DNA of 16,260 nucleotides from Flavobacteriia bacterium (GCA_009925805.1 RFQF01000020.1:1-16260), one strand, 5' to 3'. Shown: positions 8,194 through 16,230, counted from the first letter of the stretch. Translations and numbers: made by a program. The notes: a model not told the origin generated them from the letters alone.

Positions 8194-10288
8194 ACCCAAT
8201 TTTGTCCCATTGGGGTTTGTTGTTAAACAACGAGATCATGTATTGGCGCAGCGCAATTAAGGAGGGTCCGGTTAAACGAGGATCCCGATTATATAATTCC
8301 AAGGCTTCTTCACGCGCCAAGACCACAAAGGTTTGATCTTTGGATAAATCGGCGATTCGTAAGTTCAAGGCTCCGCTCTGCTGCGTTCCCATTAAATCGC
8401 CCGGCCCGCGCAAGCGAAGGTCCACTTCCGCAATTTTGAACCCGTCGTTTGTTTCCACCATGGTATCCATGCGTTTTTTGGATTCTTTGGACAATTCGTA
8501 ATCGGTCATTAATATGCAATACGACTTCTCCGCACCTCGTCCCACCCTACCACGTAATTGATGCAATTGGGATAATCCAAAGCGTTGGGCACTTTCAATA
8601 ATCATCACAGAGGCATTCGGAACATTTACCCCAACTTCAATGACGGTGGTGGCGACCATGATTTGCGTTTCCCCTGCTACAAAACGGCGCATTTCGCGAT
8701 CCTTTTCCTCCGGGGGCAACTTACCATGAACCATACTTACGTTGTATTCTGGCGATGGAAAGGATTCGGTAATCGAACGGTAGCCATCCTCCAAGCTCTT
8801 AAAGTCCAGGGTTTCACTTTCCTCTATTAAGGGATAAACCACATACACTTGGCGACCTAAGGAAATTTGTTCGCGCATAAATTGGTAAAGTTGGGCTCGA
8901 TGGGATTCGAAACGATGCATCGTTTGTATGGGCTTTCTCCCTGGAGGCAATTCATCAATAATGGAAACCTCTAAATCTCCGTAAAATGTCATCGCTAAGG
9001 TGCGGGGTATGGGCGTGGCAGTCATAACAAGTACGTGCGGAGATAAGGTACTCTTAAGGCGCATCTTTGCGCGTTGAGCTACGCCAAAACGGTGCTGTTC
9101 GTCAATAACCACAAGCCCCAAGGATGAAAATTGAACTTCGTCTTCCAATAAAGCATGGGTTCCAATTAAGAAGGATATTTCTCCGGATTTCAACCCTTCA
9201 AGCATCGGTTTACGCAGGGAACGTTTAACTGAACCCGTCAAAAGAGCAATGCGTATGGGTAAATCCTGTAGCAGCGAGGAAATCGTTTCATAATGTTGAT
9301 TGGCCAAGATTTCTGTGGGAGCCATTAATGCCGCTTGGAAACCATTACCTTGAGCTATTAACATGCTGATGAGGGCTACCAGGGTTTTGCCCGATCCCAC
9401 GTCGCCTTGTAATAGTCGATTCATGGGCTCACCGCTTTTCATATCCTGATGTATTTCGCGTACTACCTTTTTTTGTGCGTTAGTAAGGTCAAAGGGAAGT
9501 TGGTGGTGATAAAACTCCCGCAGGTGTTCCCCTGTTTTTGTAAATTCATAGCCTTTTTCGTTTCTTTTGCGAACGCCTTTGCGAAGCAACATTTCCAATT
9601 GCATATGGAACAATTCTTCAAAAACCAATCGCCGCTTTGCTTCCGATGCATCGTGCTCACTGTGGGGAGAATGCATACTTTTAATAGCGGACTCCACAGG
9701 ATACAAACCTAATTTTGTACGAAGTTCCTCGGGGATAGTATCCGGAAGTTGACTCCAATCGATTTTTTCCAACAATCCACGAATTAGTTTTTCAATACCT
9801 CGCGAGTGCAACCCTTTTGCGCTTAATTTTTCGGTACTGGAATACACCGGTTGGAATCCAACATTCGTTGCATCATCGGCAGGACTGAGTTCCGGGTGAG
9901 CAATGCTCCAAAATGCGCCGTTTAATCTTGGTCGCCCAAATATCCGGTATTTTTTACCCGGAACAAGGCTGGGTTTTATCCAACGCCATCCCTGAAACCA
10001 TACCAACTGAAGGCTTCCAGTATCGTCAGTAAATCTGCATTGAAGGCGCTTGGATCTTCCAACACCGAGTTCTTGAATCGAATCAATGAAACCCACCAAT
10101 TGCACATAGCCTTCCGACTCAGGTATGGAACGACAGAACATTATTTTGGATCGATCAATATATCGGAAAGGGAAATGCTGTAGCATGTCCCAATAAGTTT
10201 CAATGTTGAGTTCTTTCTTGAGTAAGGCGGCTTTTTCCGGACCAATGCCTTTAAGATAAGCAATGGGGGTATGTAGTGCTTCAACCAT
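8192..10288 (-). CDS. recG: ATP-dependent DNA helicase RecG
   Basis: RecG is a monomeric superfamily 2 translocase that remodels stalled replication forks and Holliday junctions. The 698-residue length fits the family. The N-terminal wedge/OB region is at about 1-220, starting with the family-typical TPIAYLKGIGPEKAALLKKE and HFPFRYIDRS. Helicase motifs: Walker A GDVGSGKT at 295-302, DEQH box at 396-399, TATPIPRT at 423-430, and motif VI QLRGRVGRG at 577-585. The C-terminal segment contains DLRLRGPGDLMGTQQSG, also typical. The gene lies 12 bases downstream of accA on the same strand, so the two are probably co-transcribed. It converges on rpoC, with the stops about 45 bases apart. No frame defects are seen. 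Confidence 0.98.
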   Translation of the reverse strand: MVEALHTPIAYLKGIGPEKAALLKKELNIETYWDMLQHFPFRYIDRSKIMFCRSIPESEGYVQLVGFIDSIQELGVGRSKRLQCRFTDDTGSLQLVWFQGWRWIKPSLVPGKKYRIFGRPRLNGAFWSIAHPELSPADDATNVGFQPVYSSTEKLSAKGLHSRGIEKLIRGLLEKIDWSQLPDTIPEELRTKLGLYPVESAIKSMHSPHSEHDASEAKRRLVFEELFHMQLEMLLRKGVRKRNEKGYEFTKTGEHLREFYHHQLPFDLTNAQKKVVREIHQDMKSGEPMNRLLQGDVGSGKTLVALISMLIAQGNGFQAALMAPTEILANQHYETISSLLQDLPIRIALLTGSVKRSLRKPMLEGLKSGEISFLIGTHALLEDEVQFSSLGLVVIDEQHRFGVAQRAKMRLKSTLSPHVLVMTATPIPRTLAMTFYGDLEVSIIDELPPGRKPIQTMHRFESHRAQLYQFMREQISLGRQVYVVYPLIEESETLDFKSLEDGYRSITESFPSPEYNVSMVHGKLPPEEKDREMRRFVAGETQIMVATTVIEVGVNVPNASVMIIESAQRFGLSQLHQLRGRVGRGAEKSYCILMTDYELSKESKKRMDTMVETNDGFKIAEVDLRLRGPGDLMGTQQSGALNLRIADLSKDQTFVVLAREEALELYNRDPRLTGPSLIALRQYMISLFNNKPQWDKIG

Positions 10289-10300
10289 ATACCCCAGGGA

Positions 10301-11254
10301 CTATTGCCAGATTCCCATGTTATTGAATTTCTCGATGCGCTGCGCAATGCGCTTTTCCGGGCTGATGGCGTCGAGTTCCTTGAGGTATGTTACTATGGAT
10401 TGTTTGACCGATTGGAATATTTCCTCATGATTTCGGTGGGCTCCATCCATCGGTTCTTGGATGATATCGTCTACCAAACCAAAGCCTTTCATGTCCTGCG
10501 GGGTAAGCTTTAAGGCGCTAGCGGCTTTCTCCTTGTGTTCCCAAGATCGCCATAGAATCGAGGAACAACTTTCAGGAGAAATAACCGAATACCAGGTGTT
10601 TTCGAGCATAACTACTTTATCACCCACCCCAATTCCCAAGGCACCACCCGAAGCTCCTTCACCGATGATTATACAAATTACAGGAACCTTTAGACGCATC
10701 ATTTCATAAATGTTCCGCGCAATAGCCTCTCCTTGTCCGCGCTCCTCGGCTTCGAGACCAGGAAAAGCCCCAGGCGTATCGATGAACGTAACGATGGGTT
10801 TATTAAACTTTTCTGCCAAGTGCATCAAGCGTAAAGCTTTTCGATATCCTTCGGGATTCGGCATACCGAAATTGCGGTATTGACGCATTTTTGTGTTAAT
10901 TCCTTTCTGCTGACCAATAAACATCACCGAACGGCCCTCCAACATTCCAAAACCCCCCACCATCGCCTTGTCGTCTTTCACATTTCGATCGCCGTGCAGT
11001 TCCATAAAAGTGGATTCAGTAAGCGCATTGATGTAGGCCAAGGTGTAAGGTCGGTCTGGGTGACGAGAAAGCTGTACACGTTGCCAAGGGCTCAGTTGGG
11101 AAAAAAGTGCTTGCGCCGTTTCTTGGTATTTTTGTTCTAGGGCAATAATTTTATCCGACATATCCACATGGGTCGATTTTCCAATCTGTTCTGTTTGTTG
11201 TATTTGTTCCTGAAGTTCTTTTAAAGGGGCCTCGAAATCTAAATAATGGCTCAT
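10301..11254 (-). CDS. accA: Acetyl-CoA carboxylase carboxyltransferase, alpha subunit
   Basis: AccA pairs with AccD to form the carboxyltransferase that moves the carboxyl group from biotin to acetyl-CoA, making malonyl-CoA for fatty acid synthesis in the cytoplasm. The 317 residues match the usual length. An N-terminal helical segment (about 1-55) precedes the crotonase-like domain. Diagnostic stretches are FMELHGDR (83-90), TFIDTPGAFPGLEAEERGQG (156-175) and the oxyanion-hole segment GEGASGGALG (198-207), with a conserved tail (EKRIAQRIEKFNNMG). The ATG at 11254 gives the expected start MSHYLDFE and lies 19 bases after a -7 promoter element. accA leads the accA-recG pair and is divergent from ispE. 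AccD and the biotin subunits are not in the window. Confidence 0.98.
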   Translation of the reverse strand: MSHYLDFEAPLKELQEQIQQTEQIGKSTHVDMSDKIIALEQKYQETAQALFSQLSPWQRVQLSRHPDRPYTLAYINALTESTFMELHGDRNVKDDKAMVGGFGMLEGRSVMFIGQQKGINTKMRQYRNFGMPNPEGYRKALRLMHLAEKFNKPIVTFIDTPGAFPGLEAEERGQGEAIARNIYEMMRLKVPVICIIIGEGASGGALGIGVGDKVVMLENTWYSVISPESCSSILWRSWEHKEKAASALKLTPQDMKGFGLVDDIIQEPMDGAHRNHEEIFQSVKQSIVTYLKELDAISPEKRIAQRIEKFNNMGIWQ

Positions 11255-11273
11255 ATGCTCGCTACTAGTGAAA

Positions 11274-11281
11274 CAAAAGTA
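11274..11281 (-). promoter_or_regulatory. Bacteroidota -7 promoter element for accA
   Basis: The minus strand reads TACTTTTG, an exact match to the Bacteroidota -7 consensus TAnnTTTG, with 19 bases between it and the accA start. No clear TTG -33 element is seen at the right distance. Expected transcript leader: about a dozen bases. The spacing to a real start supports it, but the motif is short. Confidence 0.6.
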
Positions 11282-11301
11282 AAAAATTATACGGGTTCTC
11301 G

Positions 11302-11309
11302 TATTTTTG
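11302..11309 (+). promoter_or_regulatory. Bacteroidota -7 promoter element for ispE
   Basis: TATTTTTG matches TAnnTTTG and ends five bases before the ATG at 11315. Transcription would begin at or next to the start codon, implying a leaderless or near-leaderless ispE message. It also argues against the longer reading frame starting at 11246. No good -33 element is visible. Confidence 0.5.
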
Positions 11310-11314
11310 TTCCC

Positions 11315-12130
11315 ATGATCGTTTACCCCAATGCAAAAATCAACCTAGGTTTGCGCGTACTTAGCAAGCGCAGTGATGGGTACCATGAGCTTCAAACGGT
11401 CATGCTTCCCATTCCTTTAGTTGATATTTTGGAGATTTCACACGCTGATCGTTTTGAGGTGTATTCTTCAGGATTACCTATTCCACAGGACGGAACGCCT
11501 GGTTTGGTTGAAAAAGCCTATAAGCTCATGCAAAAAAAGCATGACATCGGACCCGTGCGTTTTCATTTACGGAAGCAAATCCCGATAGGTGCAGGCTTGG
11601 GGGGCGGATCCTCGGATGCAGCTTTTACCTTGAAGTTACTCAACCAATGGTTTAATATCGGTTTGAGCGTGGAGGATTTGGAACAGATGGCTGCACAACT
11701 GGGCAGCGATTGTGCGTTTTTTGTAAAGAATGTACCTGCTTTTTGCACCGGCAGGGGAGAGGTCTTGGAGCCCTTAGAGTTTGATGGAAAAGAAATTTAT
11801 ATGGCACTATACAATCCAGGAATTCATGTGAGTACCTCAATGGCGTACAGCCTAGTTGAGCCCAAGGAAACGCCACTGCTGTCGCGAGACCTCGGTAATC
11901 AAAAGTTATGGCAAGAAAACTACCCGAACGATTTCGAATTACCCATGGGCGAGCGGTTTCCGGAAATTCAACAAGGAATCGAAGCCTTGAAGGACCTCGG
12001 TGCGTTTTATGCCGCAATGTCTGGAAGCGGTTCTTCTTATTATGGTTTTTTTGAGGGCGTAAATGACACACTACCCGAGGCGGGATTGATGTATTTTGGC
12101 AAGATTCAACCTTTAAAAAGAGAGAAATAA
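11315..12130 (+). CDS. ispE: 4-diphosphocytidyl-2-C-methyl-D-erythritol kinase
   Basis: IspE is the GHMP-family kinase that phosphorylates CDP-methylerythritol in the MEP route to isoprenoid precursors. From ATG 11315 the protein has 271 residues, the usual length, and begins MIVYPNAKINLGL, the family N-terminus with the substrate Lys at 8. The ATP-binding glycine loop PIGAGLGGGSSDA is at 90-102. GSDCAFF with the catalytic Asp is at about 130-136, and the C-terminal MSGSGSSYYG is at 235-244. The open frame extends upstream to an ATG at 11246, but those 23 residues do not resemble the family, overlap the accA start head to head, and lie above a -7 promoter element. All catalytic elements are present. 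Confidence 0.97.
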   Translation: MIVYPNAKINLGLRVLSKRSDGYHELQTVMLPIPLVDILEISHADRFEVYSSGLPIPQDGTPGLVEKAYKLMQKKHDIGPVRFHLRKQIPIGAGLGGGSSDAAFTLKLLNQWFNIGLSVEDLEQMAAQLGSDCAFFVKNVPAFCTGRGEVLEPLEFDGKEIYMALYNPGIHVSTSMAYSLVEPKETPLLSRDLGNQKLWQENYPNDFELPMGERFPEIQQGIEALKDLGAFYAAMSGSGSSYYGFFEGVNDTLPEAGLMYFGKIQPLKREK

Positions 12131-12144
12131 AGTAAAAGAAGTTC

Positions 12145-12174
12145 TTGGAGAGTTCAATATTCTGGCTATATTTG
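12145..12174 (+). promoter_or_regulatory. Bacteroidota promoter for the secreted protein gene
   Basis: This is the best promoter match in the window. A -33 TTG (12145-12147) and a -7 element TATATTTG (12167-12174, exact to TAnnTTTG) are separated by 19 bases, the consensus spacing. The ATG at 12209 follows after a leader of roughly 30 A/T-rich bases. The gene thus appears to have its own promoter and not to depend on read-through from ispE. Confidence 0.75.
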
Positions 12175-12208
12175 GTTGATTATTATTTATTCACTTAAAC
12201 TATTTTTT

Positions 12209-12964
12209 ATGAAAATTATTTTTACGTTTTTATCAGCATTGTTTATTGGTGTCAGCCTAACTGCTCAAGTAGCTGTAACTTTTGAAGTGGACGCTTCCGC
12301 CTATGTTGCAGGAGGTGCTACCATTGATCCAAGTGGGATTCGAATTGCAGGGAATTTTTCTACGCGTCAAGGAACTGTCAGTGGAGCAGCCATGGGAGAG
12401 TGGTCGCCAATAAGCGGAACCGCTGCCATGACGAATATGGGGGGGAATATTTGGAAAGTGGTCGTTACCTTCCCGAATGCTTCTAAAGGATTGACCTTGA
12501 ATTACCTTTTCGTTAACGGTAACTGGGGAATGCAAGAAGGAACCGCAGGGACAAGCACCATTCTTTCAGGCGGTTGCGGTGAAACCCTTACCGTACAGGG
12601 TACACCATTAACGGTAAGAAAATATACCATTCCTCAAACGGCTACGACCAAGCATGTATGTTGGGATAAATGTCTTTATGCTTGCAACGGAAGTGCGGCC
12701 TCCGTGGAGGATCAAGCAATTGCAGGATTATCCGTGAGCCCAAATCCGATGACGGATGCAGCGGTATTTAACTTTTCTACAGCCTTGCCTGAAGTAACCA
12801 TTACCTTGATGGATTTAACGGGAAAAGTAGTAGCTACGAAAGCCGTGGCTACGCAAGCAGAAAACACCGTTGAGATCTCTACAGCTCATTTGTTGACTGG
12901 ATCTTATCTTTACCAAATCGCAGCAGGTTCTGAAGTGTTCACAGGATTGGTTGTTAAACAATAA
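12209..12964 (+). CDS. Secreted protein with type IX secretion sorting tail, function unknown
   Basis: The protein has 251 residues from ATG 12209. An upstream in-frame ATG at 12176 would add 11 residues ahead of a clear signal peptide and sits just after the promoter, so the later start is preferred. Residues 1-20 form a Sec signal peptide (MKIIF, a hydrophobic core, then LTAQ). Residues 21 to about 145 look like a beta-sandwich similar to the carbohydrate-binding or E-set-like modules common in secreted Bacteroidota proteins, with VTFEVDAS, IRIAGNF and LNYLFVNGNWGMQEG. Four cysteines follow in an extracytoplasmic setting: C123, C151, C155 and C159 (VCWDKCLYAC), possibly two disulfides. Residues about 174-251 are a type A T9SS sorting domain: LSVSPNPMTD, ITLMDLTGKVV, LLTGSYLYQI and LVVKQ. 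It is probably exported and placed on the surface or released. No catalytic motif was recognised, so no activity is claimed. Confidence 0.85.
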   Translation: MKIIFTFLSALFIGVSLTAQVAVTFEVDASAYVAGGATIDPSGIRIAGNFSTRQGTVSGAAMGEWSPISGTAAMTNMGGNIWKVVVTFPNASKGLTLNYLFVNGNWGMQEGTAGTSTILSGGCGETLTVQGTPLTVRKYTIPQTATTKHVCWDKCLYACNGSAASVEDQAIAGLSVSPNPMTDAAVFNFSTALPEVTITLMDLTGKVVATKAVATQAENTVEISTAHLLTGSYLYQIAAGSEVFTGLVVKQ

Positions 12965-12982
12965 GAAAATTTCAGTCTTACG

Positions 12983-13011
12983 AAAGTCCACTCCTCGGGG
13001 TGGACTTTTTT
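12983..13011 (+). terminator. Rho-independent terminator of the secreted protein gene
   Basis: A 9-bp perfect stem, AAAGTCCAC (12983-12991) with GTGGACTTT (13000-13008), can extend by two pairs to a CTCG loop. It runs into six T (13006-13011). It lies 18 bases after the stop at 12964 and just before the end of the convergent lnt gene. In the minus direction the stem is not followed by a clean T-run, so it serves mainly the plus strand. Confidence 0.92.
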
Positions 13012-13018
13012 ATGCAAT

Positions 13019-14581
13019 TTATTTTCGGCTTTTAACCCTAAAAATCAAAGCCCATAAACCCATAAGGGTCAATCCGATAACAGCAACCCATCCTAAATAA
13101 TCGCCGTGCTGAGCATAAAAGGTATAGCCATCAAGCAACGGTACATAAGCTATGAGGGTACCTTTTTTACCATAGGATAACTGATTCAAACACGTACCGT
13201 CCAGCGCCCATACCGAACTGATGCCCGTGTTACCCGAGCGTACCACATATTTTCGGGTTTCAATAGCTCTCAAAGCTGCGAAGGAGTTGTGTTGTCGGTG
13301 TCCTGGGGTGTTTCCCCACCAACCATCGTTCGTCATTACTACCAAGAGCTGGGCTCCTTTCATACATTGTTTCCCCACGAAACTTCCATAAATAGACTCG
13401 TAGCAAATGATGGGTGCATAGACTTTGGCGCCTTGTTTAAACACTTTGGGTTCGTTTTCAACGCCTAGGGAGCCCGAGGCCCCGCCGTTTCCAAGGGTGA
13501 GCGTCCCTAAAAAAGGAAACCATTGGATAAAAGGAATCGATTCTGTCCCGGGAACCAGTTTCGATTTATGAATGAAAAGTGCTTGGTCGTTGGAATAAAA
13601 CAACGAGGTGTTATACGTTTCGTAGAATCCTCCATTGGGTAACGGCAGCGAAGCGGAGGAATGCTTGTTATCGAAAATTTTTGCCGTCGATGCACCAATC
13701 AACACCGTAATATTCGAATCGTTACAGGCCTTCGCGAGCACTTGGTAGCTCTGGGTGGTTTTAAAGTCGGATTCAACAAATAGCTCCTGAATGGCCGTTT
13801 CGGGTCCCACGACCAAACTTTGATTTGTTAAGTTTGGTTTTGCCATGGTAACCATTTCATTCAATTGATCGATGGGATCCGTGGTGAATTTCACAAGAAA
13901 TGGATCCAAATTGGGCTGTAATAACACTACATGCTGCAACGGTTTTTTTGGGTGATTATTGGCAGGATGTATGGCCACACTGAGAATCCAAGGTGTGACG
14001 AGCAAACTAAGGACGACAATTCCTGCGCCCCAAGCCTTTCGTGAGGAAAGCACCAATGTGCCAAAAACACTTACCGCCATCACCCAAAAACTTCCTCCTA
14101 AAATCCCCGTGTATTCGTACCACTGTACCCACGAGGTTCGAATGGCAAAGAAATTTCCCATGGTAAGCCATGGCCAAGACAATTCCCAATTCAAATGAAA
14201 AAACTCGAAGGAAATCCAAGCAAGACTCATGCCTCCTAAAAACAACGCCTTATGGAGGGATTTAAAAAAGTAAAATGCAAGCGACAAACCACCGGCCATG
14301 AGTAGGCTGTTGGTAGCAAAAGCCATAATTGCCCCACTTTGCGTAGAATTCCATATCCACCACGTGGTGCCTACATTGAAAAGAAGCATGGTTCCATAGG
14401 CAAAACCGAAAAACTTCAAGGCGCCGCGCTTATTATTCTGAAGATTCAGCGCGACAAACCACAGGGGAATCCACGCTACAAAGATCAAAGGGGTGAGACT
14501 TCCCGAATAAGGGAAAGCAAAAACAAGCAAGGCACTGCTGAGGACGCTAAGTAGAAAGTTGTTTTTGAGCAAGTGCATCAT
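13019..14581 (-). CDS. lnt: Apolipoprotein N-acyltransferase
   Basis: Lnt transfers an acyl chain from phospholipid to the N-terminal cysteine of lipoproteins at the periplasmic face of the inner membrane. The 520 residues comprise an N-terminal membrane region (about seven hydrophobic segments in 1-205), a nitrilase-like domain (about 215-485) and a final membrane segment (about 494-514). The catalytic triad is visible: E261 in GPETAIQE, K339 in HKSKLVPG and C393 in IICYESIYG. The usual LVPFGE stretch reads LVPGTE here, which I believe is common in Bacteroidota. NDGWWG (419-424) is also typical. Two ATGs are adjacent (14581 and 14578) and cannot be told apart by sequence. The gene converges with the secreted protein gene and has its own -7 element upstream. 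Confidence 0.96.
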   Translation of the reverse strand: MMHLLKNNFLLSVLSSALLVFAFPYSGSLTPLIFVAWIPLWFVALNLQNNKRGALKFFGFAYGTMLLFNVGTTWWIWNSTQSGAIMAFATNSLLMAGGLSLAFYFFKSLHKALFLGGMSLAWISFEFFHLNWELSWPWLTMGNFFAIRTSWVQWYEYTGILGGSFWVMAVSVFGTLVLSSRKAWGAGIVVLSLLVTPWILSVAIHPANNHPKKPLQHVVLLQPNLDPFLVKFTTDPIDQLNEMVTMAKPNLTNQSLVVGPETAIQELFVESDFKTTQSYQVLAKACNDSNITVLIGASTAKIFDNKHSSASLPLPNGGFYETYNTSLFYSNDQALFIHKSKLVPGTESIPFIQWFPFLGTLTLGNGGASGSLGVENEPKVFKQGAKVYAPIICYESIYGSFVGKQCMKGAQLLVVMTNDGWWGNTPGHRQHNSFAALRAIETRKYVVRSGNTGISSVWALDGTCLNQLSYGKKGTLIAYVPLLDGYTFYAQHGDYLGWVAVIGLTLMGLWALIFRVKSRK

Positions 14582-14594
14582 AGCCAGGTGTTAG

Positions 14595-14602
14595 CAAAAA
14601 TA
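14595..14602 (-). promoter_or_regulatory. Bacteroidota -7 promoter element for lnt
   Basis: The minus strand reads TATTTTTG, matching TAnnTTTG, 13 bases before the lnt ATG at 14581. It directly abuts the T-run of the rpmA terminator. No convincing -33 element lies at the right distance. The A/T-rich terminator tail makes a chance match more likely here. Confidence 0.45.
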
Positions 14603-14631
14603 AAAAAGCCTTTCCGTAAAGAAAAGGCTTT
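14602..14631 (-). terminator. Rho-independent terminator of rplU-rpmA
   Basis: Read on the minus strand, AAAGCCTTT (14631-14623) pairs with AAAGGCTTT (14613-14605) around a 9-base loop and is followed by a T-run (14607-14602). It begins about 20 bases past the rpmA stop, on the correct strand and at the expected distance. Confidence 0.92.
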
Positions 14632-14652
14632 CAATATCGAATAATCGTTTAT

Positions 14653-14916
14653 TTATGCGTTTTCGAAAGGAACCACCGAAACGAAAGAACGGTTGTCTTT
14701 TTTCTTACGAAATTCCACTAAACCATCGGTTAACGCAAAAAGTGTATGATCTTTACCGATCCCTACGTTGTTGCCTGGGTGGTGTTGCGTTCCGCGTTGG
14801 CGAACAATGATATTGCCTGAAATGGCTGCTTGACCACCGAATATTTTAACACCAAGACGCTTGCTGTGCGACTCTCTACCGTTTTTCGAACTACCGACTC
14901 CTTTTTTGTGTGCCAT
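14653..14916 (-). CDS. rpmA: 50S ribosomal protein L27
   Basis: L27 is a small 50S protein whose flexible N-terminus reaches the peptidyl transferase centre. The 87 residues are of normal length. The N-terminus MAHKKGVGSSKNGRESHSKR is the conserved family signature, with no N-terminal extension of the type that needs cleavage in Firmicutes. Further conserved stretches are LGVKIFGGQ and GNIIVRQRGTQHHPGNNVG. It lies 19 bases after rplU on the same strand, the standard rplU-rpmA pair, and is followed by a terminator. Confidence 0.98.
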   Translation of the reverse strand: MAHKKGVGSSKNGRESHSKRLGVKIFGGQAAISGNIIVRQRGTQHHPGNNVGIGKDHTLFALTDGLVEFRKKKDNRSFVSVVPFENA

Positions 14917-14935
14917 GACTTAAAAAGTTTTACTG

Positions 14936-15247
14936 TTAGGATTGAATGTTAGTTATTTTCAAAGCAGTGAATTGCTGTCGATGGCCATTTTTAACCACAT
15001 AGCCCTTTCTGCGCTTTTTCTTGAATACGATCACTTTGTCGCCTTTGACATGATCTAAAACTTCTGCGGTGATTTCAGCACCTGCTATAGCCGGGGCGCC
15101 AAGGGTTACTTTTCCATCGTTTTCTACCAACAACACTTGGTCGAAGGTAATTTGGGTACCCGTTTCAGCGGATAAACGATGTACAAATACCTTTTGGTCT
15201 TTTTGCACTTTGAATTGCTGCCCTGCTATCTCTACGATTGCATACAT
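14936..15247 (-). CDS. rplU: 50S ribosomal protein L21
   Basis: L21 binds 23S rRNA and helps fold the large subunit. The 103 residues match the common length. MYAIVEIAGQQFKV is the family N-terminus, and KVIVFKKKRRKGYVVKNGHR with QQFTALKI is the conserved C-terminal RNA-binding segment. It is first in the rplU-rpmA pair and has a -7 element at 15273-15280. The EamA transporter gene ends 56 bases upstream on the same strand with no strong terminator in between, so some read-through is possible. Confidence 0.98.
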   Translation of the reverse strand: MYAIVEIAGQQFKVQKDQKVFVHRLSAETGTQITFDQVLLVENDGKVTLGAPAIAGAEITAEVLDHVKGDKVIVFKKKRRKGYVVKNGHRQQFTALKITNIQS

Positions 15248-15272
15248 GACATTGAATTTTGAAATTGGTCGG

Positions 15273-15280
15273 CAAAGATA
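15273..15280 (-). promoter_or_regulatory. Bacteroidota -7 promoter element for rplU-rpmA
   Basis: The minus strand reads TATCTTTG, an exact TAnnTTTG match, 25 bases before the rplU start at 15247. At the -33 distance there is only a T-rich stretch, not a clear TTG. The position in the gap ahead of a ribosomal protein operon makes it plausible. Confidence 0.6.
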
Positions 15281-15303
15281 CGATTCCTTATTGAAAATAA
15301 AAA

Positions 15304-16227
15304 CTAATTCGTCTTATTTCGAGACATTCCTAACAGGCGGTCGTGAAAATTCACCAAAAACACCCCGATGAGTAGGATGATCATCGAGGCGAATTGCCCT
15401 AAACTCAAAGATTCACCCCGAATACTGCCGAAAATAACGGCAAAGAAGGGAATTAAATACGTCACGGAGCTAGCGAAAATGGCCGAGGTGAGTTTAATTA
15501 AACGGTTGAAATAAATATTGGACAGAGCGCTTCCAACACCCCCGAGTATAAGCACATAGAGAAAGGCTTCCCATCCATACGGGTTTTTTAGGAAGACGTC
15601 TGCGCTTCTTTCCAAGAAAAAGGAACCAGCAGCGAGCGGCAAGACACTTAATAAGCCAAGGGAAGTTACAAGCATGGGGCTCACTTCGCTGAGTTTGTTT
15701 TTTATAGTATTTACACTGATTCCGTAGAGTAAGGTTGCGAAAATGACCGCGGCAATATGACTCCATTGCACGTTTGAGGATACTTCGGCACCGGAGGAAA
15801 GCAAAAAAATCACACCAACAGTACTAATCAAAATTCCGAGAATTTGGAGCACATGTATTTTGGTCTTGAAGAGAAGTACCGCTATTAACACGGTAAAAAT
15901 AGGGGTCATACTGTTTAGTATTCCCGAAATACCTCCACTCAAAGCCGTGTTGGCATAGGTGAATAAAAAAGAAGGCACAAAATTTCCACAAAGTCCCACA
16001 ATAAGAAAATAAGGGCCAAGAGGTCCAAACAATAAGCGAAATTTTGGCATCGAGAAAGGAAGCAATATCAAGGCCGCGATCAACATTCGCATTCCTGCCA
16101 CTTGAATATGGCTGAACGCTGTAACTCCGGGACGAGGCATCATCCCCAGTTTCATGAAGAAAAAAGAGCTTCCCCAAACAGCGCCCAACACGATTAATAG
16201 AATGGTAGCCGTGGTTTTTTTCGACAT
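15304..16227 (-). CDS. EamA/DMT-superfamily membrane transporter, substrate unknown
   Basis: An inner-membrane protein of 307 residues with about ten hydrophobic segments (near 8-28, 41-58, 68-90, 97-119, 124-144, 155-172, 184-203, 219-240, 248-267 and 273-293). That is the two-times-five helix layout of the EamA (drug/metabolite transporter) family. Family-like stretches are GAVWGSSFFFMKLG near the start, NTALSGGISGILNSMTPIFT ending the first half, and the SAIFASSVTYLIPFFAVIFG stretch in the second. Members export or import diverse metabolites; nothing here shows the substrate. The open frame reaches 16257, but the ATG at 16227 is preferred because MSKKTTATILL gives a normal N-terminus and a -7 promoter element lies between the two starts. 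It precedes rplU-rpmA without any obvious functional link. Confidence 0.88.
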   Translation of the reverse strand: MSKKTTATILLIVLGAVWGSSFFFMKLGMMPRPGVTAFSHIQVAGMRMLIAALILLPFSMPKFRLLFGPLGPYFLIVGLCGNFVPSFLFTYANTALSGGISGILNSMTPIFTVLIAVLLFKTKIHVLQILGILISTVGVIFLLSSGAEVSSNVQWSHIAAVIFATLLYGISVNTIKNKLSEVSPMLVTSLGLLSVLPLAAGSFFLERSADVFLKNPYGWEAFLYVLILGGVGSALSNIYFNRLIKLTSAIFASSVTYLIPFFAVIFGSIRGESLSLGQFASMIILLIGVFLVNFHDRLLGMSRNKTN

Positions 16228-16230
16228 AGT

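Noticed and set aside
8192..11254. A defence or mobile island around recG.
   Set aside because: recG and accA are complete housekeeping genes with normal neighbours. No integrase, transposase, inverted repeats or direct repeats are visible nearby.
11246..11314. A longer IspE with 23 extra N-terminal residues.
   Set aside because: The extension does not resemble the family, overlaps the divergent accA start and lies upstream of a probable -7 element.
12176..12208. An earlier start for the secreted protein, adding 11 residues.
   Set aside because: It would put extra residues before a complete signal peptide and sits almost on the promoter.
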